From Actinoallomurus sp040655075 (GTDB taxonomy: Bacteria > Actinomycetota > Actinomycetes > Streptosporangiales > Streptosporangiaceae), in the NCBI RefSeq assembly GCF_040655075.1, contig NZ_JBFAJC010000021.1, forward strand, positions 108,725-172,724: DNA of 64,000 nt, read 5' to 3'. The notes beneath the pieces were generated by a model, which ran no database searches, was not told where the DNA came from, and was given only the letters and a program-made list of their open reading frames with translations. The translations under genes and the position numbers were made by a program. Shown here in pieces: positions 17,400-26,446 of the stretch. Every line of letters starts with the position of its first letter. Positions within the stretch are counted from its first letter, which is position 1.

Positions 17400-18101
17400 T
17401 CAGCGCTTCGACACGAAGACGTGAGACGCCACACCACGCGGAATCTCGGCGGACGGACTGTCGGCTTCGTCGTCACGCGTCACTCGGATACCGTCGTCGC
17501 CGGCCGCAAGCGTCACCTCTCGTCCCGGTTGAATCCCGATCTGCTTGAGTTGGATCATCAGCGCGCGATCGCCCTGAACCTGCTCGCTGATCCGCTGCAC
17601 GACCACGGGGACCCCGCTCTCGGTCGCGACATCGGTCATGAGCGCCAGCGGCTCCGCCTCCGGTGCCTCGGCGGCGGCGCCGAGCTCGACCAGTCCGGGG
17701 ATCGGGTTGCCGTGCGGGCACGCCGACGGGCCGCCGAGCAGCGCGACGATCCGCCGCTCGACCTCCTCGGACATCACGTGCTCCCAGCGGCAGGCCTCGA
17801 CGTGGACGTCCTCCCACGGCAGGCCGATGACGTTGACGAGCAGGCATTCGGCGAGCCGGTGCTTGCGCATGACCCGCACGGCCAGGGACCGGCCGTTGTC
17901 GGTGAGCTCCAGGTGACGGTCGCCCTCGACGCGGACCAGGCCGTCGCGCTCCATTCGCGCGACCGTCTGGCTGACCGTGGGACCGCTCTGCGACAACCGC
18001 TCGGCAATGCGCGCACGAAGGGGGACGATGCCCTCTTCTTCGAGCTCGAAGATCGTACGGAGATACATCTCCGTGGTGTCGATCAAGCCGTGTGCGGTCA
18101 A
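17400..18101 (-). CDS. DtxR/IdeR-type iron-dependent repressor
   Basis: A 233-residue metal-activated repressor of iron uptake and siderophore genes. Helix-turn-helix: ARIAERLSQSGPTVSQTVAR. Metal ligands are all present, each two positions later than in diphtheria DtxR: Met12, His81, Glu85, His100, Cys104, Glu107, His108. A C-terminal SH3-like domain follows (~155-233). Translation starts at TTG, with GGAGGAAGCC just before it. Monocistronic. Confidence 0.93.
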   Translation of the reverse strand: MTAHGLIDTTEMYLRTIFELEEEGIVPLRARIAERLSQSGPTVSQTVARMERDGLVRVEGDRHLELTDNGRSLAVRVMRKHRLAECLLVNVIGLPWEDVHVEACRWEHVMSEEVERRIVALLGGPSACPHGNPIPGLVELGAAAEAPEAEPLALMTDVATESGVPVVVQRISEQVQGDRALMIQLKQIGIQPGREVTLAAGDDGIRVTRDDEADSPSAEIPRGVASHVFVSKR

Positions 18102-18262
18102 GGCTTCCTCCAGTCTCGCCCCATGCTACGGCGGATCAGTGACGGTTGGGGAACCGAAAAGGGCAGGGGGCGATCCTTGTGTCCTCATTCTTTGAACGTC
18201 TCGTACGGACCTGCTCTTCCCGGCCGGTCCAGGCGGCCCGCCCTGGGTAGATTGAGCGCGCG

Positions 18263-18910
18263 ATGACACGTTTCGAAGGTGCCGAACACTACGTCCCTGC
18301 CGGGGCGGATCTCGACGGGCTGCGCCATGCCGTGCAGGACTGCCACGGTTGCGACCTGTACGAGCACGCCACCCAGGCCGTACTCGGATCGGGCGGCCCG
18401 GCCGCGCGCGTGGTGCTGGTCGGCGAACAGCCCGGAGACCAGGAGGACCGCCAGGGCGCGCCGTTCGTGGGCCCGGCGGGCCGGCTACTGGACAAGGCCC
18501 TCGCCGAGGCGGGGATCGAGCGGGGCGACGCCTACGTCACCAACTCCGTCAAGCACTTCCGGTTCAGCCAGTCGGGGCCGGGCAAGCGCCGCATCCACCA
18601 GACGCCGGACGTGGCGCACATCTCGGCGTGCAAGCCCTGGCTCACCGCCGAGCTGCGGATCATCGACCCCGAGGTGATCGTGGTGCTCGGCGCGACGGCG
18701 GGAAAGGCGCTCCTCGGCCCGTCCTTCCGCGTGACGAAGCAGCGCGGCCAGCTGATCACGCGCCCGCCGCTGGACGACGAGTCGGCCACGCAGAACGGCT
18801 TCTACGTCGCGACCATCCATCCGTCGGCCGTGCTGCGCGCCGACGACCGCGACGCGGCGTACGCCGGCCTGGTCTCGGACCTGAAGGTCGCCGCCGAGGT
18901 CCTGCACTAA
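18263..18910 (+). CDS. udgX: UdgX-family uracil-DNA-binding glycosylase
   Basis: A 215-residue family-4-like uracil-DNA glycosylase of the UdgX type. The active-site motif GEQPGDQED is at 54-62, and the diagnostic basic loop KRRIHQTP has His112 in place of the histidine that, in Mycobacterium smegmatis UdgX, becomes covalently bound to the abasic site. The end motif is HPSAVLRA. Cysteines that could hold the iron-sulfur cluster are C27, C30 and C123; the fourth, expected near residue 140, is valine here. It protects uracil in DNA by tight binding. Its stop codon overlaps the stop of the convergent TnpB-like gene. Confidence 0.9.
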   Translation: MTRFEGAEHYVPAGADLDGLRHAVQDCHGCDLYEHATQAVLGSGGPAARVVLVGEQPGDQEDRQGAPFVGPAGRLLDKALAEAGIERGDAYVTNSVKHFRFSQSGPGKRRIHQTPDVAHISACKPWLTAELRIIDPEVIVVLGATAGKALLGPSFRVTKQRGQLITRPPLDDESATQNGFYVATIHPSAVLRADDRDAAYAGLVSDLKVAAEVLH

Positions 18911-21021
18911 GGCTTGTCCCGTAATTCATCCCGTGGGATGACACGAGGTGCAGCTGCGGCCAAGGCCTGGTTTTCCGGCGTGGTCAGGCCCCCGATGGTG
19001 CTGGGGGTGTGGCTCATCCGGGGTCGCCGGGTCCTGCCGTTCGGCGTTCGGCGAGCAGAGGCCCCAGATGGCTTCGTGGGGCTGCCACGCGACCCGGACC
19101 GCCCGGAAAGGGCGGGCGTCGGGCACGGTGTGGTTGACTCGACCAGGGCTCCTTCCAGCCCTTTCCCGTAAACGATCTGGGCGTGCCGGGACATCGTGAC
19201 ATCTCGGCGCGCGGTGGCGGGGTCGCCGGGGTCTGTGCAGGTGACGAACGCGCCGAGTGCGGCCGAGACCAGGTCCCGGTCACCGATCAGCCCGCAGGCC
19301 GGGCAGTGGTGCTCACGGTCCCGCAGCGACTTGGCGACCCGATGTCCGCACAGGCAGTCCTGGGACAGCGCGGTGGTGAACGTCGAGGCCCGCACCAGCC
19401 GGCCCCCGGCCACAGTGCATTCGGCTGACAGGGCGGCAATGAGCATGCCGGGGGTGGTCTGGGACAGGCGCCGGCCCCACAGCCGGTACCAGGTGCGGAT
19501 GTCGCAGTCCTCCACCGTCAGGTTCGGCCCGTGGGTGGTGATGATGGTGCGGGCCAGGAGGCGGGCCTGGTGCCGCTTGCGTTCGGCGGCCGACGCGAAC
19601 GCTTCGGCATGCCGGGCCCGGGTCGCACGGTAACCGTTGGACAACTCGTCGCGGCGGTAGGCCTGCTTGGGTTTCCCGTCGGAGCGGGCGTCGCGGGCAC
19701 CAGCCGGTACCTGCACCTGCCGCTCCTTCAGCCCCCGGGCGGCGCGGCGTTCGGCGCGGCGAGCCTGCCGTGCCGACGCCGCGTACTGGCGGGCGTTGGT
19801 CGCCCGTCGTGACCGGTCCAGCGCCCGCTGCCGTCGACGCCGCTTACGCGCCTCGGCCTCCAGGCGGGCTTGTTCATCGTCGTCGAGGGTGAGCCGGGTC
19901 GATTCCGGGCGACCATCGGCGAGGTCCATACCGGTGGGGAAGGACACGATCGACAGGTTGGAGACGTTGCCGTCCACCCCGCCCCGCCGGTCCAGCTCGG
20001 TGGCCTGGGCACGCATAGCCCGCACCCGAGGCGAGGAGTAGCCGGAGCCGAGGATCATCAGATGGGCTTCCAGCACCCATCCGCCCGGCGCGGACGCGTC
20101 CCGGCGCCGGACCAGGTCGATCTTGTGCCACACGCTGGGGTCGGCCAGGAAGTGTGCCAGCCGGGCCCGCTGGCCCGGCCCTTGGCTGAGCCGCACCGGC
20201 AGCACCAGGTCACCCTCGGTCGATTCGGGGCCCCCGGCGAACACGACCGCGAGCGCACCGGTGTGGTCCCACCAGGTCGCCTTGCGCATCCCTGGTTTCC
20301 CGGACGCGGTCGTCTTGCCGGTCGGGACCGTCTTCCCCTCGGGCAGTACCGGTGTGGGCATCCGCCCCGGCTGCATCAGACGGCCACCTTCGGTGTAGGT
20401 GTCCAGGTGCCCGGGCAGGGTGCCGACCAGCCGGAACGTCTCCCACTTGTTCGCGGTGGTGTGTGAGCGGGCCCGGCCGGGCATACGGGTGAAGTCCCAC
20501 CACCGGCCGACCTTGGGACGACCGAACGTGCGGCCCGTGGCGTCGGGGAACAGGTGCCGGTCCACACCGTTCCACACCTCGTCGGCGATGTGCATGACCA
20601 AAGCCTTGGAGAGGTGGTGCTTGAGGTGGCGTGAGCGTTCCAGATGCCGATAGGCGCACCGCTCCAGCGCTTCACGGGTCAATCCAACGCGTTGCCGCAC
20701 GGCCCGGGCACCGTCCCGGTCCCGCTCGTGCCTGGCTGCCCAGTACGCGTCGACCTTGGCGCGGACATCGCGCTGCAGTGCCCGCTTGACCTGCCACCCT
20801 GCGCCGAACAGCTTGTCCACCCGAGCCAGATCGTGCGGGTCGGTCACCGCCAGCGGCAGCACGATCACCGCCAGTTGTTCCGGCCGCTTCCACGCTGGCG
20901 ATCTGTTCTTCCCGCGGAACCGGCGAGGCTTGCCCGCCCCCTGGTCCCCGGTCTGGCCCGTCACGATCTGCACGCCCTTCTCGCGGGTGACCTGGCCGAT
21001 GGTGACGGCCCACAACATCAC
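18907..21021 (-). CDS. Large TnpB-like RuvC nuclease (IS605/IS1341-type), 704 aa
   Basis: A RuvC-fold nuclease related to TnpB, the ancestor of Cas12. Catalytic residues appear intact: Asp350 (GGVDGNVSNLS), Glu504 (LTVEDCDI), Asp581/583 (GDRDLVSAALGAF), with a zinc knuckle at Cys556, 558, 573, 576. A basic coiled stretch (~385-435) precedes RuvC-II. It is far longer than the usual ~400 residues because of a 340-residue N-terminal region and a ~110-residue C-terminal tail. No TnpA is present. TnpB proteins are guided by an RNA from their 3' end, which here would overlap the tail and hairpin at 18927-18940. The start is GTG at 21021. Confidence 0.75.
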   Translation of the reverse strand: MMLWAVTIGQVTREKGVQIVTGQTGDQGAGKPRRFRGKNRSPAWKRPEQLAVIVLPLAVTDPHDLARVDKLFGAGWQVKRALQRDVRAKVDAYWAARHERDRDGARAVRQRVGLTREALERCAYRHLERSRHLKHHLSKALVMHIADEVWNGVDRHLFPDATGRTFGRPKVGRWWDFTRMPGRARSHTTANKWETFRLVGTLPGHLDTYTEGGRLMQPGRMPTPVLPEGKTVPTGKTTASGKPGMRKATWWDHTGALAVVFAGGPESTEGDLVLPVRLSQGPGQRARLAHFLADPSVWHKIDLVRRRDASAPGGWVLEAHLMILGSGYSSPRVRAMRAQATELDRRGGVDGNVSNLSIVSFPTGMDLADGRPESTRLTLDDDEQARLEAEARKRRRRQRALDRSRRATNARQYAASARQARRAERRAARGLKERQVQVPAGARDARSDGKPKQAYRRDELSNGYRATRARHAEAFASAAERKRHQARLLARTIITTHGPNLTVEDCDIRTWYRLWGRRLSQTTPGMLIAALSAECTVAGGRLVRASTFTTALSQDCLCGHRVAKSLRDREHHCPACGLIGDRDLVSAALGAFVTCTDPGDPATARRDVTMSRHAQIVYGKGLEGALVESTTPCPTPALSGRSGSRGSPTKPSGASARRTPNGRTRRPRMSHTPSTIGGLTTPENQALAAAAPRVIPRDELRDKP
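18927..18940. repeat. Perfect subterminal hairpin at the 3' end of the TnpB-like gene
   Basis: CATCCC-GT-GGGATG forms a tight hairpin inside the last codons of the TnpB-like gene, ~17 bp from the udgX stop. IS200/IS605 elements carry such subterminal hairpins at their ends, and the guide RNA of TnpB maps to this side. Function is inferred from position. Confidence 0.4.
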
Positions 21022-21146
21022 GACCGACGCTACGCCCCGCTACCGACAGAAATCACTCCGCACCCGATAGCACCCCTGTCATCCCCATCACCTCGACCAC
21101 GGTTAGAGCCGGGGTTCCAACCAGGGCCAAACCCCGCACTGGAGCC

Positions 21147-21170
21147 GGGCCCTGCGACAGGGCAGGGCCC
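21147..21170 (-). terminator. Hairpin downstream of FG-GAP gene
   Basis: GGGCCCTG and CAGGGCCC arms with an 8-nt loop lie ~75 bp past the stop codon of the minus-strand FG-GAP gene and before the TnpB-like start. Likely a terminator. Confidence 0.5.
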
Positions 21171-21245
21171 TACGCCAGCGCCGAGACCTGCACCAAGGCC
21201 GGGCCCCGCCCTGTACCGGCCTCGGGTACCGCCCCCCCTGGGCGG

Positions 21246-22622
21246 TCAGCCCGCGACGGACGCGCCGAAGGCGGCCTTGGCGGCGGACACGCCGGCGGAC
21301 TTGCCGCCGAAGACGATCATGCCCGTGATGCCCTGGCCCGGGTAGATCGAGACGCCGCCGTCGCCGCTGTTCTCGCCCGGGGTGCCGACGGCGAGGTCGA
21401 GCCTCGTGTCGCCGTCGAGGTCGGCGAGGGAGAGGGCGCCGCCGTACCGGTCGCCGGTCTCCGCGACGCCCGGCACACCCTCGGTGTTCTGGCTGAACGC
21501 CGAGGAGCCGGAACCCAGCTTCCAGTGTGCGTTCCCTCGTAGGACGGTGACGGCCCCGGCGTTCCGGTGCTTGCCGATGGCCTCACCCGGAGCGCCGACC
21601 ACCACCTCGGAGCGCCCGTCGCCGTCGACGTCGTGCGCGGCGATCGCGGCGCCGAACTCGTCGCCCTTCTCCCCGTTGCCGGGCACTCCGCTGGAGTCCT
21701 GCGAGAACACCCGCGGGTGCCCGAGATCGCCGCCGGGGTAGATCTTCACGAGTCCCCCGTGGGATCCCGCGGGGGCGCCCGCGACGACGTCCCCCCGGCG
21801 ATCTCCGTTGACGTCGGCGATCGCCAGGCCGCCGGTGGACCCGACGCTCGCCGTGCCGGATGCCGCCCGCAGCCCGGTCTTCGATCCGTGGAGGAGACTC
21901 AGGCGGCCGTCGGCGTTCCACGCCGCGTCGGCGTACCCGTCACCGTTCACGTCACCGGCGGCCAGGGCGACGTGCGCCGCGGCCCTGCCCTTGATCGTTG
22001 CCACGACCTTCGCGTCGCCGGTGGCGAACCCGATCACCAGGAGGGCGGACTTCGTCGCCGCGAGGAGGTCGGGGTGCCCGTCGTGATCGATGTCGCCGAC
22101 CGCGAGGGCCCGCCCCGCCCCGTCGCCGAGGGTCAGGACCGCGTGCCGGGTCAGCCCCGACCGGCTCCCGGTGAAGATCTCGATCGTGCCGTGTCCGGGG
22201 TCGCCCACCGCCAGGTCGGCGTGCCCGTCACCGTCGAAGTCCGCGGTCGCGACCGCCGTGCCGAACGCGCCTCCCGTCCGGAGCGGGGCGAGGATTTGAT
22301 GGCGCTTGACGTTCGCGCCGCCGCGCGAGCCGTACACGACGGCCACCCTGCCGCCGCCGGACGCGCCCGGCGCCCCGATCGCCAGATCGCCGTACCCGTC
22401 ACCGTCGACGTCGGCGACCCCGGGCGTGCGGGCGGCGGCCTCGGCCGTACGGGCTGCGGCCCACGGCGCACGAGCAGCGGTCTCCGACGTACGGGTCACG
22501 GTCCCCGGCGTACGGCCGACGGCCGACAGTGTGCGGGAAGCGGCGTGGGCGGGGACCACACTCAGGGTCGCGGGCAGGCCGATCAGGGCGAGCGTCATCG
22601 CCGCTCGCAGGCGTCGCTGCAT
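21246..22622 (-). CDS. Secreted FG-GAP/VCBS-repeat beta-propeller protein
   Basis: A 458-residue exported protein. Signal peptide MQRRLRAAMTLALIGLPATL with cleavage after PAHA, then a Thr/Ala-rich spacer with repeated RTP/RTA steps. At least seven integrin-like calcium repeats follow (DVDGDGYGDL, DFDGDGHADL, DIDHDGHPDL, DVNGDGYADA, DVNGDRRGDV, DVDGDGRSEV, DLDGDTRLDL), forming a seven-bladed propeller. Probably a surface or secreted ligand-binding protein. The ATG at 22622 has GGAGAT upstream; longer readings enter a repeat region. Confidence 0.87.
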   Translation of the reverse strand: MQRRLRAAMTLALIGLPATLSVVPAHAASRTLSAVGRTPGTVTRTSETAARAPWAAARTAEAAARTPGVADVDGDGYGDLAIGAPGASGGGRVAVVYGSRGGANVKRHQILAPLRTGGAFGTAVATADFDGDGHADLAVGDPGHGTIEIFTGSRSGLTRHAVLTLGDGAGRALAVGDIDHDGHPDLLAATKSALLVIGFATGDAKVVATIKGRAAAHVALAAGDVNGDGYADAAWNADGRLSLLHGSKTGLRAASGTASVGSTGGLAIADVNGDRRGDVVAGAPAGSHGGLVKIYPGGDLGHPRVFSQDSSGVPGNGEKGDEFGAAIAAHDVDGDGRSEVVVGAPGEAIGKHRNAGAVTVLRGNAHWKLGSGSSAFSQNTEGVPGVAETGDRYGGALSLADLDGDTRLDLAVGTPGENSGDGGVSIYPGQGITGMIVFGGKSAGVSAAKAAFGASVAG

Positions 22623-22689
22623 GAAATCTCCGGGCGGGTACGGATGATCATGTGGGCGCTGCGAACGGTAGTGCGCCGGTCGCTCCGGG

Positions 22690-23080
22690 GCAATGCCCTG
22701 CCCCGGCGAGTTCCCGGGAGCCCGCCGCATCGCCGTTCCGGCGATCTCCTACCGCACCGCCGCCCGCACCGGCGCCCCCGCAAGCTCCCACCGCACCGCC
22801 GCTCCCGCGAGCCTGCCAAAGCACCGCCATCCTCCCAAAGCACCGCCATCCTCGCGGGCTCCGCCGCTCGGCCGTTCCCGCGAGCTCCCATCGCACCGCC
22901 GCTCCCGCGAGCCTCACAAAGCACTGCCATCCTCGCGGGCTCGGCCGCTCGGCCGTTCCCGCGCCTCCGCCGCTCCGCGGTTTCCCACGCCTCCGCCGCT
23001 CCGCGGTTTCCCGCGAGTCCCCGCGAGACCTCCGCCGCCCGTGTTCCCGAGACCCCCGCCGTCCCGCTGCTCCCACGAGA
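22690..23080. repeat. Degenerate GC-rich tandem repeats in a 485-bp gene-free gap
   Basis: Units of roughly 75-90 bp recur, built from blocks such as CAAAGCACCGCCATCCTC, GCGGGCTCCGCCGCTCGGCC, CGTTCCCGCGAGCTCCCA and CGCACCGCCGCTCCCGCGAG. One full unit is repeated near 22840-22960, and a shorter unit GCCTCCGCCGCTCCGCGGTT is doubled near 22965-23010. No reading frame here has a plausible protein. Confidence 0.6.
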
Positions 23081-23107
23081 CCGGCGCCGTTCCGCCCGAG
23101 GCCCGGG

Positions 23108-24433
23108 CTACCGGTCCGCGGTGTAGCGGCGGAAGGACGGTACGGCCAGCCCGACGAGGACGACGAGGACCGCGCAGGCGAGTCCGCCGCCGACCCAGGA
23201 GGCGGTCGCGCCGACCCCCGCAGCGAGCGCCCCGGCGCGGAGATCTCCCAGCCGGGGACCGCCCGCGACGACGACCGTGAACACCCCCTGCAGGCGTCCC
23301 CGCATCTCGTCGGGGGCGTACGTCTGCAGGATCGTCTGCCGGAACACCCCCGACACGAGATCCGCCGCGCCGCCGAGGGCGAGGAACAGGACGGCGAGCC
23401 ACAGTGAGTGCGCGAGTCCCGACGCCGCCACGGCCAGGCCCCACGCCACGATGACGGCGATCAGCGCGACGCCCTGGCGGCGGATCCGGCCGATCCAGCC
23501 GGACAGCAGGCCGCCGATGACGCCGCCGACGCCGATCGCCGCGATGAGCCAGCCCACGGCCCCCTCCCCGCCGAAGCGGGTCTCGGCGACCTCCGGGAAC
23601 AGTGCCCTGGGCAGGGCGACGGCCATCGCGATGATGTCGACGACGAACGACATCATCAGGACGGGCCTAGTGGCGAGGAAACGCAGGCCCTCGATGACCG
23701 AGCGCAGTCCGGGCCGCCCCGTCTCGTCGCCCATCGGCGGCATCGACGGCAGGCGAACGGTGGCGTACAGCCCGACCGTGAACAGCGCGGCGTCGATCCC
23801 GTACGCCATCGCGTAGCCGCCGTGCCCGATCACGACGCCGGCCAGCATGGGGCCGGCGAAGGTGGCCACCTGCGAGGCGGTGAAGTTCAGGGTGTTGGCC
23901 GCCGGGACCAGTTCGACCGGCAGCAGGCGCGGAATGACCGCGCCGCGGGTCGGCGAGGAGATGGCGACCCCGACCGCCTGCACCACGACCAGCCCGATGA
24001 TCAGTGGAACGCTCCCAACGTGGAGCAGCGCCTGCATCAGCAGGCCGAAGGTGGACGCCCACGTGATCAGGGACGCGATGATGAGCAGCCGCCGGCGGTC
24101 CACGGCGTCGGCGATCGCGCCGCCCCACAGGCCGAAGACGATCAGCGGGATCAGGTTGGCCGGGCCGAGCAGCCCGACCCAGAACGAGGACTTCGTCAGG
24201 TCGTACACCTGGACGGAGATCGCCACCGAGGTGAGCGCGAAGCCGGCGAACGCGACACCCTGTCCGATCCACAGCCGCCGGAACGCCGGGTGCCGCAGCG
24301 GGCGCGTGTCGATGGCGGCCCGCCGAGCGAGCCCGCCGAGGCGAGTCGACCGGGCGGCGCGTCGGGCCGTGGACGGGTGATCGTCGACGGTGGAACGCAG
24401 GTCACGCGAGGAGGAATCGGGGTCGGGGCTCAC
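23108..24433 (-). CDS. EntS-like MFS exporter
   Basis: A 441-residue MFS protein with ~12 hydrophobic segments: FRRLWIGQGVAFAGFALTSV, loop motif LWGGAIADAVDRRRLLIIAS, and MRGRLQGVFTVVVAGGPRLG near the C-terminus. This is the EntS/enterobactin-exporter-like branch. Its GTG start overlaps the stop codon of pdxH (GTGA), so it is translated after pdxH in one operon. The substrate is unknown. Confidence 0.87.
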   Translation of the reverse strand: MSPDPDSSSRDLRSTVDDHPSTARRAARSTRLGGLARRAAIDTRPLRHPAFRRLWIGQGVAFAGFALTSVAISVQVYDLTKSSFWVGLLGPANLIPLIVFGLWGGAIADAVDRRRLLIIASLITWASTFGLLMQALLHVGSVPLIIGLVVVQAVGVAISSPTRGAVIPRLLPVELVPAANTLNFTASQVATFAGPMLAGVVIGHGGYAMAYGIDAALFTVGLYATVRLPSMPPMGDETGRPGLRSVIEGLRFLATRPVLMMSFVVDIIAMAVALPRALFPEVAETRFGGEGAVGWLIAAIGVGGVIGGLLSGWIGRIRRQGVALIAVIVAWGLAVAASGLAHSLWLAVLFLALGGAADLVSGVFRQTILQTYAPDEMRGRLQGVFTVVVAGGPRLGDLRAGALAAGVGATASWVGGGLACAVLVVLVGLAVPSFRRYTADR

Positions 24434-25086
24434 GGACTAAGTCTCTCGATGACCCATTCGCCCTCTTCGCCCGGGGCCGCACGCCGGTAGCGGAGCCGGT
24501 CGTGCAGCCGGTCGGGGCGCCCCTGCCAGAACTCCACGCTCCTCGGCATCACCCGGTAGCCGCCCCAGAAGTCCGGGAGCGGCACCTCATCCGGCCAGAG
24601 CTCCTCCAGCTCGGCGTAGCGGCGCTCCAGTTCGGCGCGGTCGGTGATGATCGCGGACTGGTTCTCGCTCGTCCAGGCGCCCAGCTGCGAGCCGTACGGC
24701 CGGGTCGCGAAGTACGCCGCCGACTCCTCGCGTGGCAGGCGCTCGGCGGTCCCCTCGACGATCACCTGGCGGCGCAGCGGGTGCCACGGGAAGAGCAGCG
24801 CCACCCGGGGATCGGCGGCGATCGCCTGCGCCTTGCGGGAGCGGTGGTTGGTGAAGAAGCGGAACCCGTCCGGGCCGTACCCCTTGAGCAGCACGGTCCG
24901 TACACTGGGCCGGCCGTCGGCGTCCACGGTGCTGAGGACCACGGCGTTGGGCTCGGTCAGCCCCGCCCCGACCGCGTCGGTGAACCAGGTGCCGAACTGG
25001 GTCAGCGGGTCGGGTGCGAGGTCTCGGGCGTGCAGGCCCCCGCCCATGTAGGACTCTCGGAAGGCTGCGACATCATGGTGCTCCAC
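24430..25086 (-). CDS. pdxH: Pyridoxamine 5'-phosphate oxidase
   Basis: A 218-residue FMN enzyme that oxidises pyridoxamine/pyridoxine phosphate to pyridoxal phosphate. The family signature is clear: PSVRTVLLKGYGPDGFRFFT, NHRSRKAQAIAADPRVALLF, then Q-at-GSQLGAWTSENQS and the C-terminal signature VEFWQGRPDRLHDRLRYRR. The GTG at 25086 gives the normal length; further in-frame sequence upstream runs into the citrate synthase promoter. It leads an operon with the MFS gene and is divergent from citrate synthase. It supplies PLP, which the nearby SerC needs. Confidence 0.95.
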   Translation of the reverse strand: MEHHDVAAFRESYMGGGLHARDLAPDPLTQFGTWFTDAVGAGLTEPNAVVLSTVDADGRPSVRTVLLKGYGPDGFRFFTNHRSRKAQAIAADPRVALLFPWHPLRRQVIVEGTAERLPREESAAYFATRPYGSQLGAWTSENQSAIITDRAELERRYAELEELWPDEVPLPDFWGGYRVMPRSVEFWQGRPDRLHDRLRYRRAAPGEEGEWVIERLSP

Positions 25087-25261
25087 GACAGGACATCCTC
25101 TCGCGTGAGGCCGTGGAGGACGCGACAAGGTTCCCGCGAGAGTTGCCCAAACGGAAAAAATTGCGCATCTCACACCCCCCTGGGTACGGACCAGCCCCGA
25201 TGAAGCGGTTCAATTACCAATTGGCGTCTGTACATCAAGGGGACGAAAGGCAGGACAGAAC

Positions 25262-26368
25262 ATGTCCGACTTCAAACCCGGCCTCGAGGGCGTAGTCGCC
25301 TTCGAGACTGAGATCGCGGAACCGGACAAGGAGGGCGGGGCTCTCCGGTACCGGGGAGTCGACATCGAAGACCTCGTTGGCCGCGTCTCCTTCGGTGACG
25401 CGTGGGGCCTGCTGGTCGACAACAGCTTCACCCCCGGGCTGGCTCCGGCCGAGCCGCACGTGCTGCCGGTGCACTCGGGCGACGTCCGCGTCGACGTCCA
25501 GAGCGCGCTGCCGATCATCGCTCCGGCGTACGGCATGCGCCCGCTGCTGGACATCAGCGACGAGCAGGCGCGCGAGGACCTGGCCCGTACGTCGGTGACC
25601 GCGCTGTCGTTCGTGGCGCAGAGCGCTCGCGGCCTCGGCCTGCCGATGGTCCCCCAGAGCCGTGTCAGCGAAGGCACGACGATCACCGAGCGGTTCATGA
25701 TCCGCTGGCGTGGTGAGCCGGACCCGCAGCACGTCAAGGCCATCGACGCGTACTGGGTATCGGCCGCCGAGCACGGTATGAACGCCTCGACCTTCACCGC
25801 CCGCGTCATCGCCTCGACCGGCGCGGACGTGGCGGCGTCGATCTCCGGTGCGATCGGTGCGATGTCCGGCCCGCTGCACGGCGGTGCCCCGGCTCGTGTG
25901 CTGCCGATGATCGAGAAGGTCGAGCAGCTCGGTGACGCCCGCAAGGTCGTGACCGACATCCTCGACAACCACGAGCGGCTCATGGGCTTCGGCCACCGCG
26001 TCTACCGCGCCGAGGACCCGCGCGCCCGCGTGCTCCGCCGTACGGCGAAGGAGCTGAACGCCTCTCGGTTCGAGGCGGCCAAGGCTCTGGAGGACGCCGC
26101 GCTGGCCGAGCTGCGCGAGCGCCGTCCCGACCGTCCGATCGAGACGAACGTGGAGTTCTGGGCCGCGGTGATCCTCGACTTCGCCGAGGTGCCGCCGCAC
26201 ATGATGCCGGCCATGTTCACCTGCGCCCGTACGGCGGGCTGGGCCGCGCACATCCTGGAGCAGAAGCGCACCGGCCGCCTGGTCCGCCCGAGCGCCCACT
26301 ACGTCGGCCCGGCGTCCCGCCCGGTCACCGACGTCGCGGGCGCGTCCGAGGTGCTGGACAAGCGCTGA
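25262..26368 (+). CDS. citA: Citrate synthase (short, CitA/PrpC-like type)
   Basis: A 368-residue citrate synthase condensing oxaloacetate and acetyl-CoA. Catalytic signatures: SAAEHGMNASTFTARVIAST, GPLHGGAPARVLPMIEK and GFGHRVYRAEDPRARVLRR; the catalytic Asp lies in VEFWAAVILDFAEVPPHM. It is shorter than the ~430-residue GltA form and matches the second citrate synthase of actinomycetes. Divergent from pdxH and followed by a terminator. Confidence 0.94.
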   Translation: MSDFKPGLEGVVAFETEIAEPDKEGGALRYRGVDIEDLVGRVSFGDAWGLLVDNSFTPGLAPAEPHVLPVHSGDVRVDVQSALPIIAPAYGMRPLLDISDEQAREDLARTSVTALSFVAQSARGLGLPMVPQSRVSEGTTITERFMIRWRGEPDPQHVKAIDAYWVSAAEHGMNASTFTARVIASTGADVAASISGAIGAMSGPLHGGAPARVLPMIEKVEQLGDARKVVTDILDNHERLMGFGHRVYRAEDPRARVLRRTAKELNASRFEAAKALEDAALAELRERRPDRPIETNVEFWAAVILDFAEVPPHMMPAMFTCARTAGWAAHILEQKRTGRLVRPSAHYVGPASRPVTDVAGASEVLDKR

Positions 26369-26386
26369 CGGCGTTCCCTCCTGTAG

Positions 26387-26414
26387 GGCCCGTGATGCTC
26401 CGGCGTCACGGGCC
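26387..26414 (+). terminator. Terminator after citrate synthase
   Basis: GGCCCGTGA and TCACGGGCC form a 9-bp stem with a 10-nt loop, starting 18 bp after the stop codon. Confidence 0.7.
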
Positions 26415-26446
26415 GTTCGCCTTTCGGCCGGAGGGAGGATGGGGCC

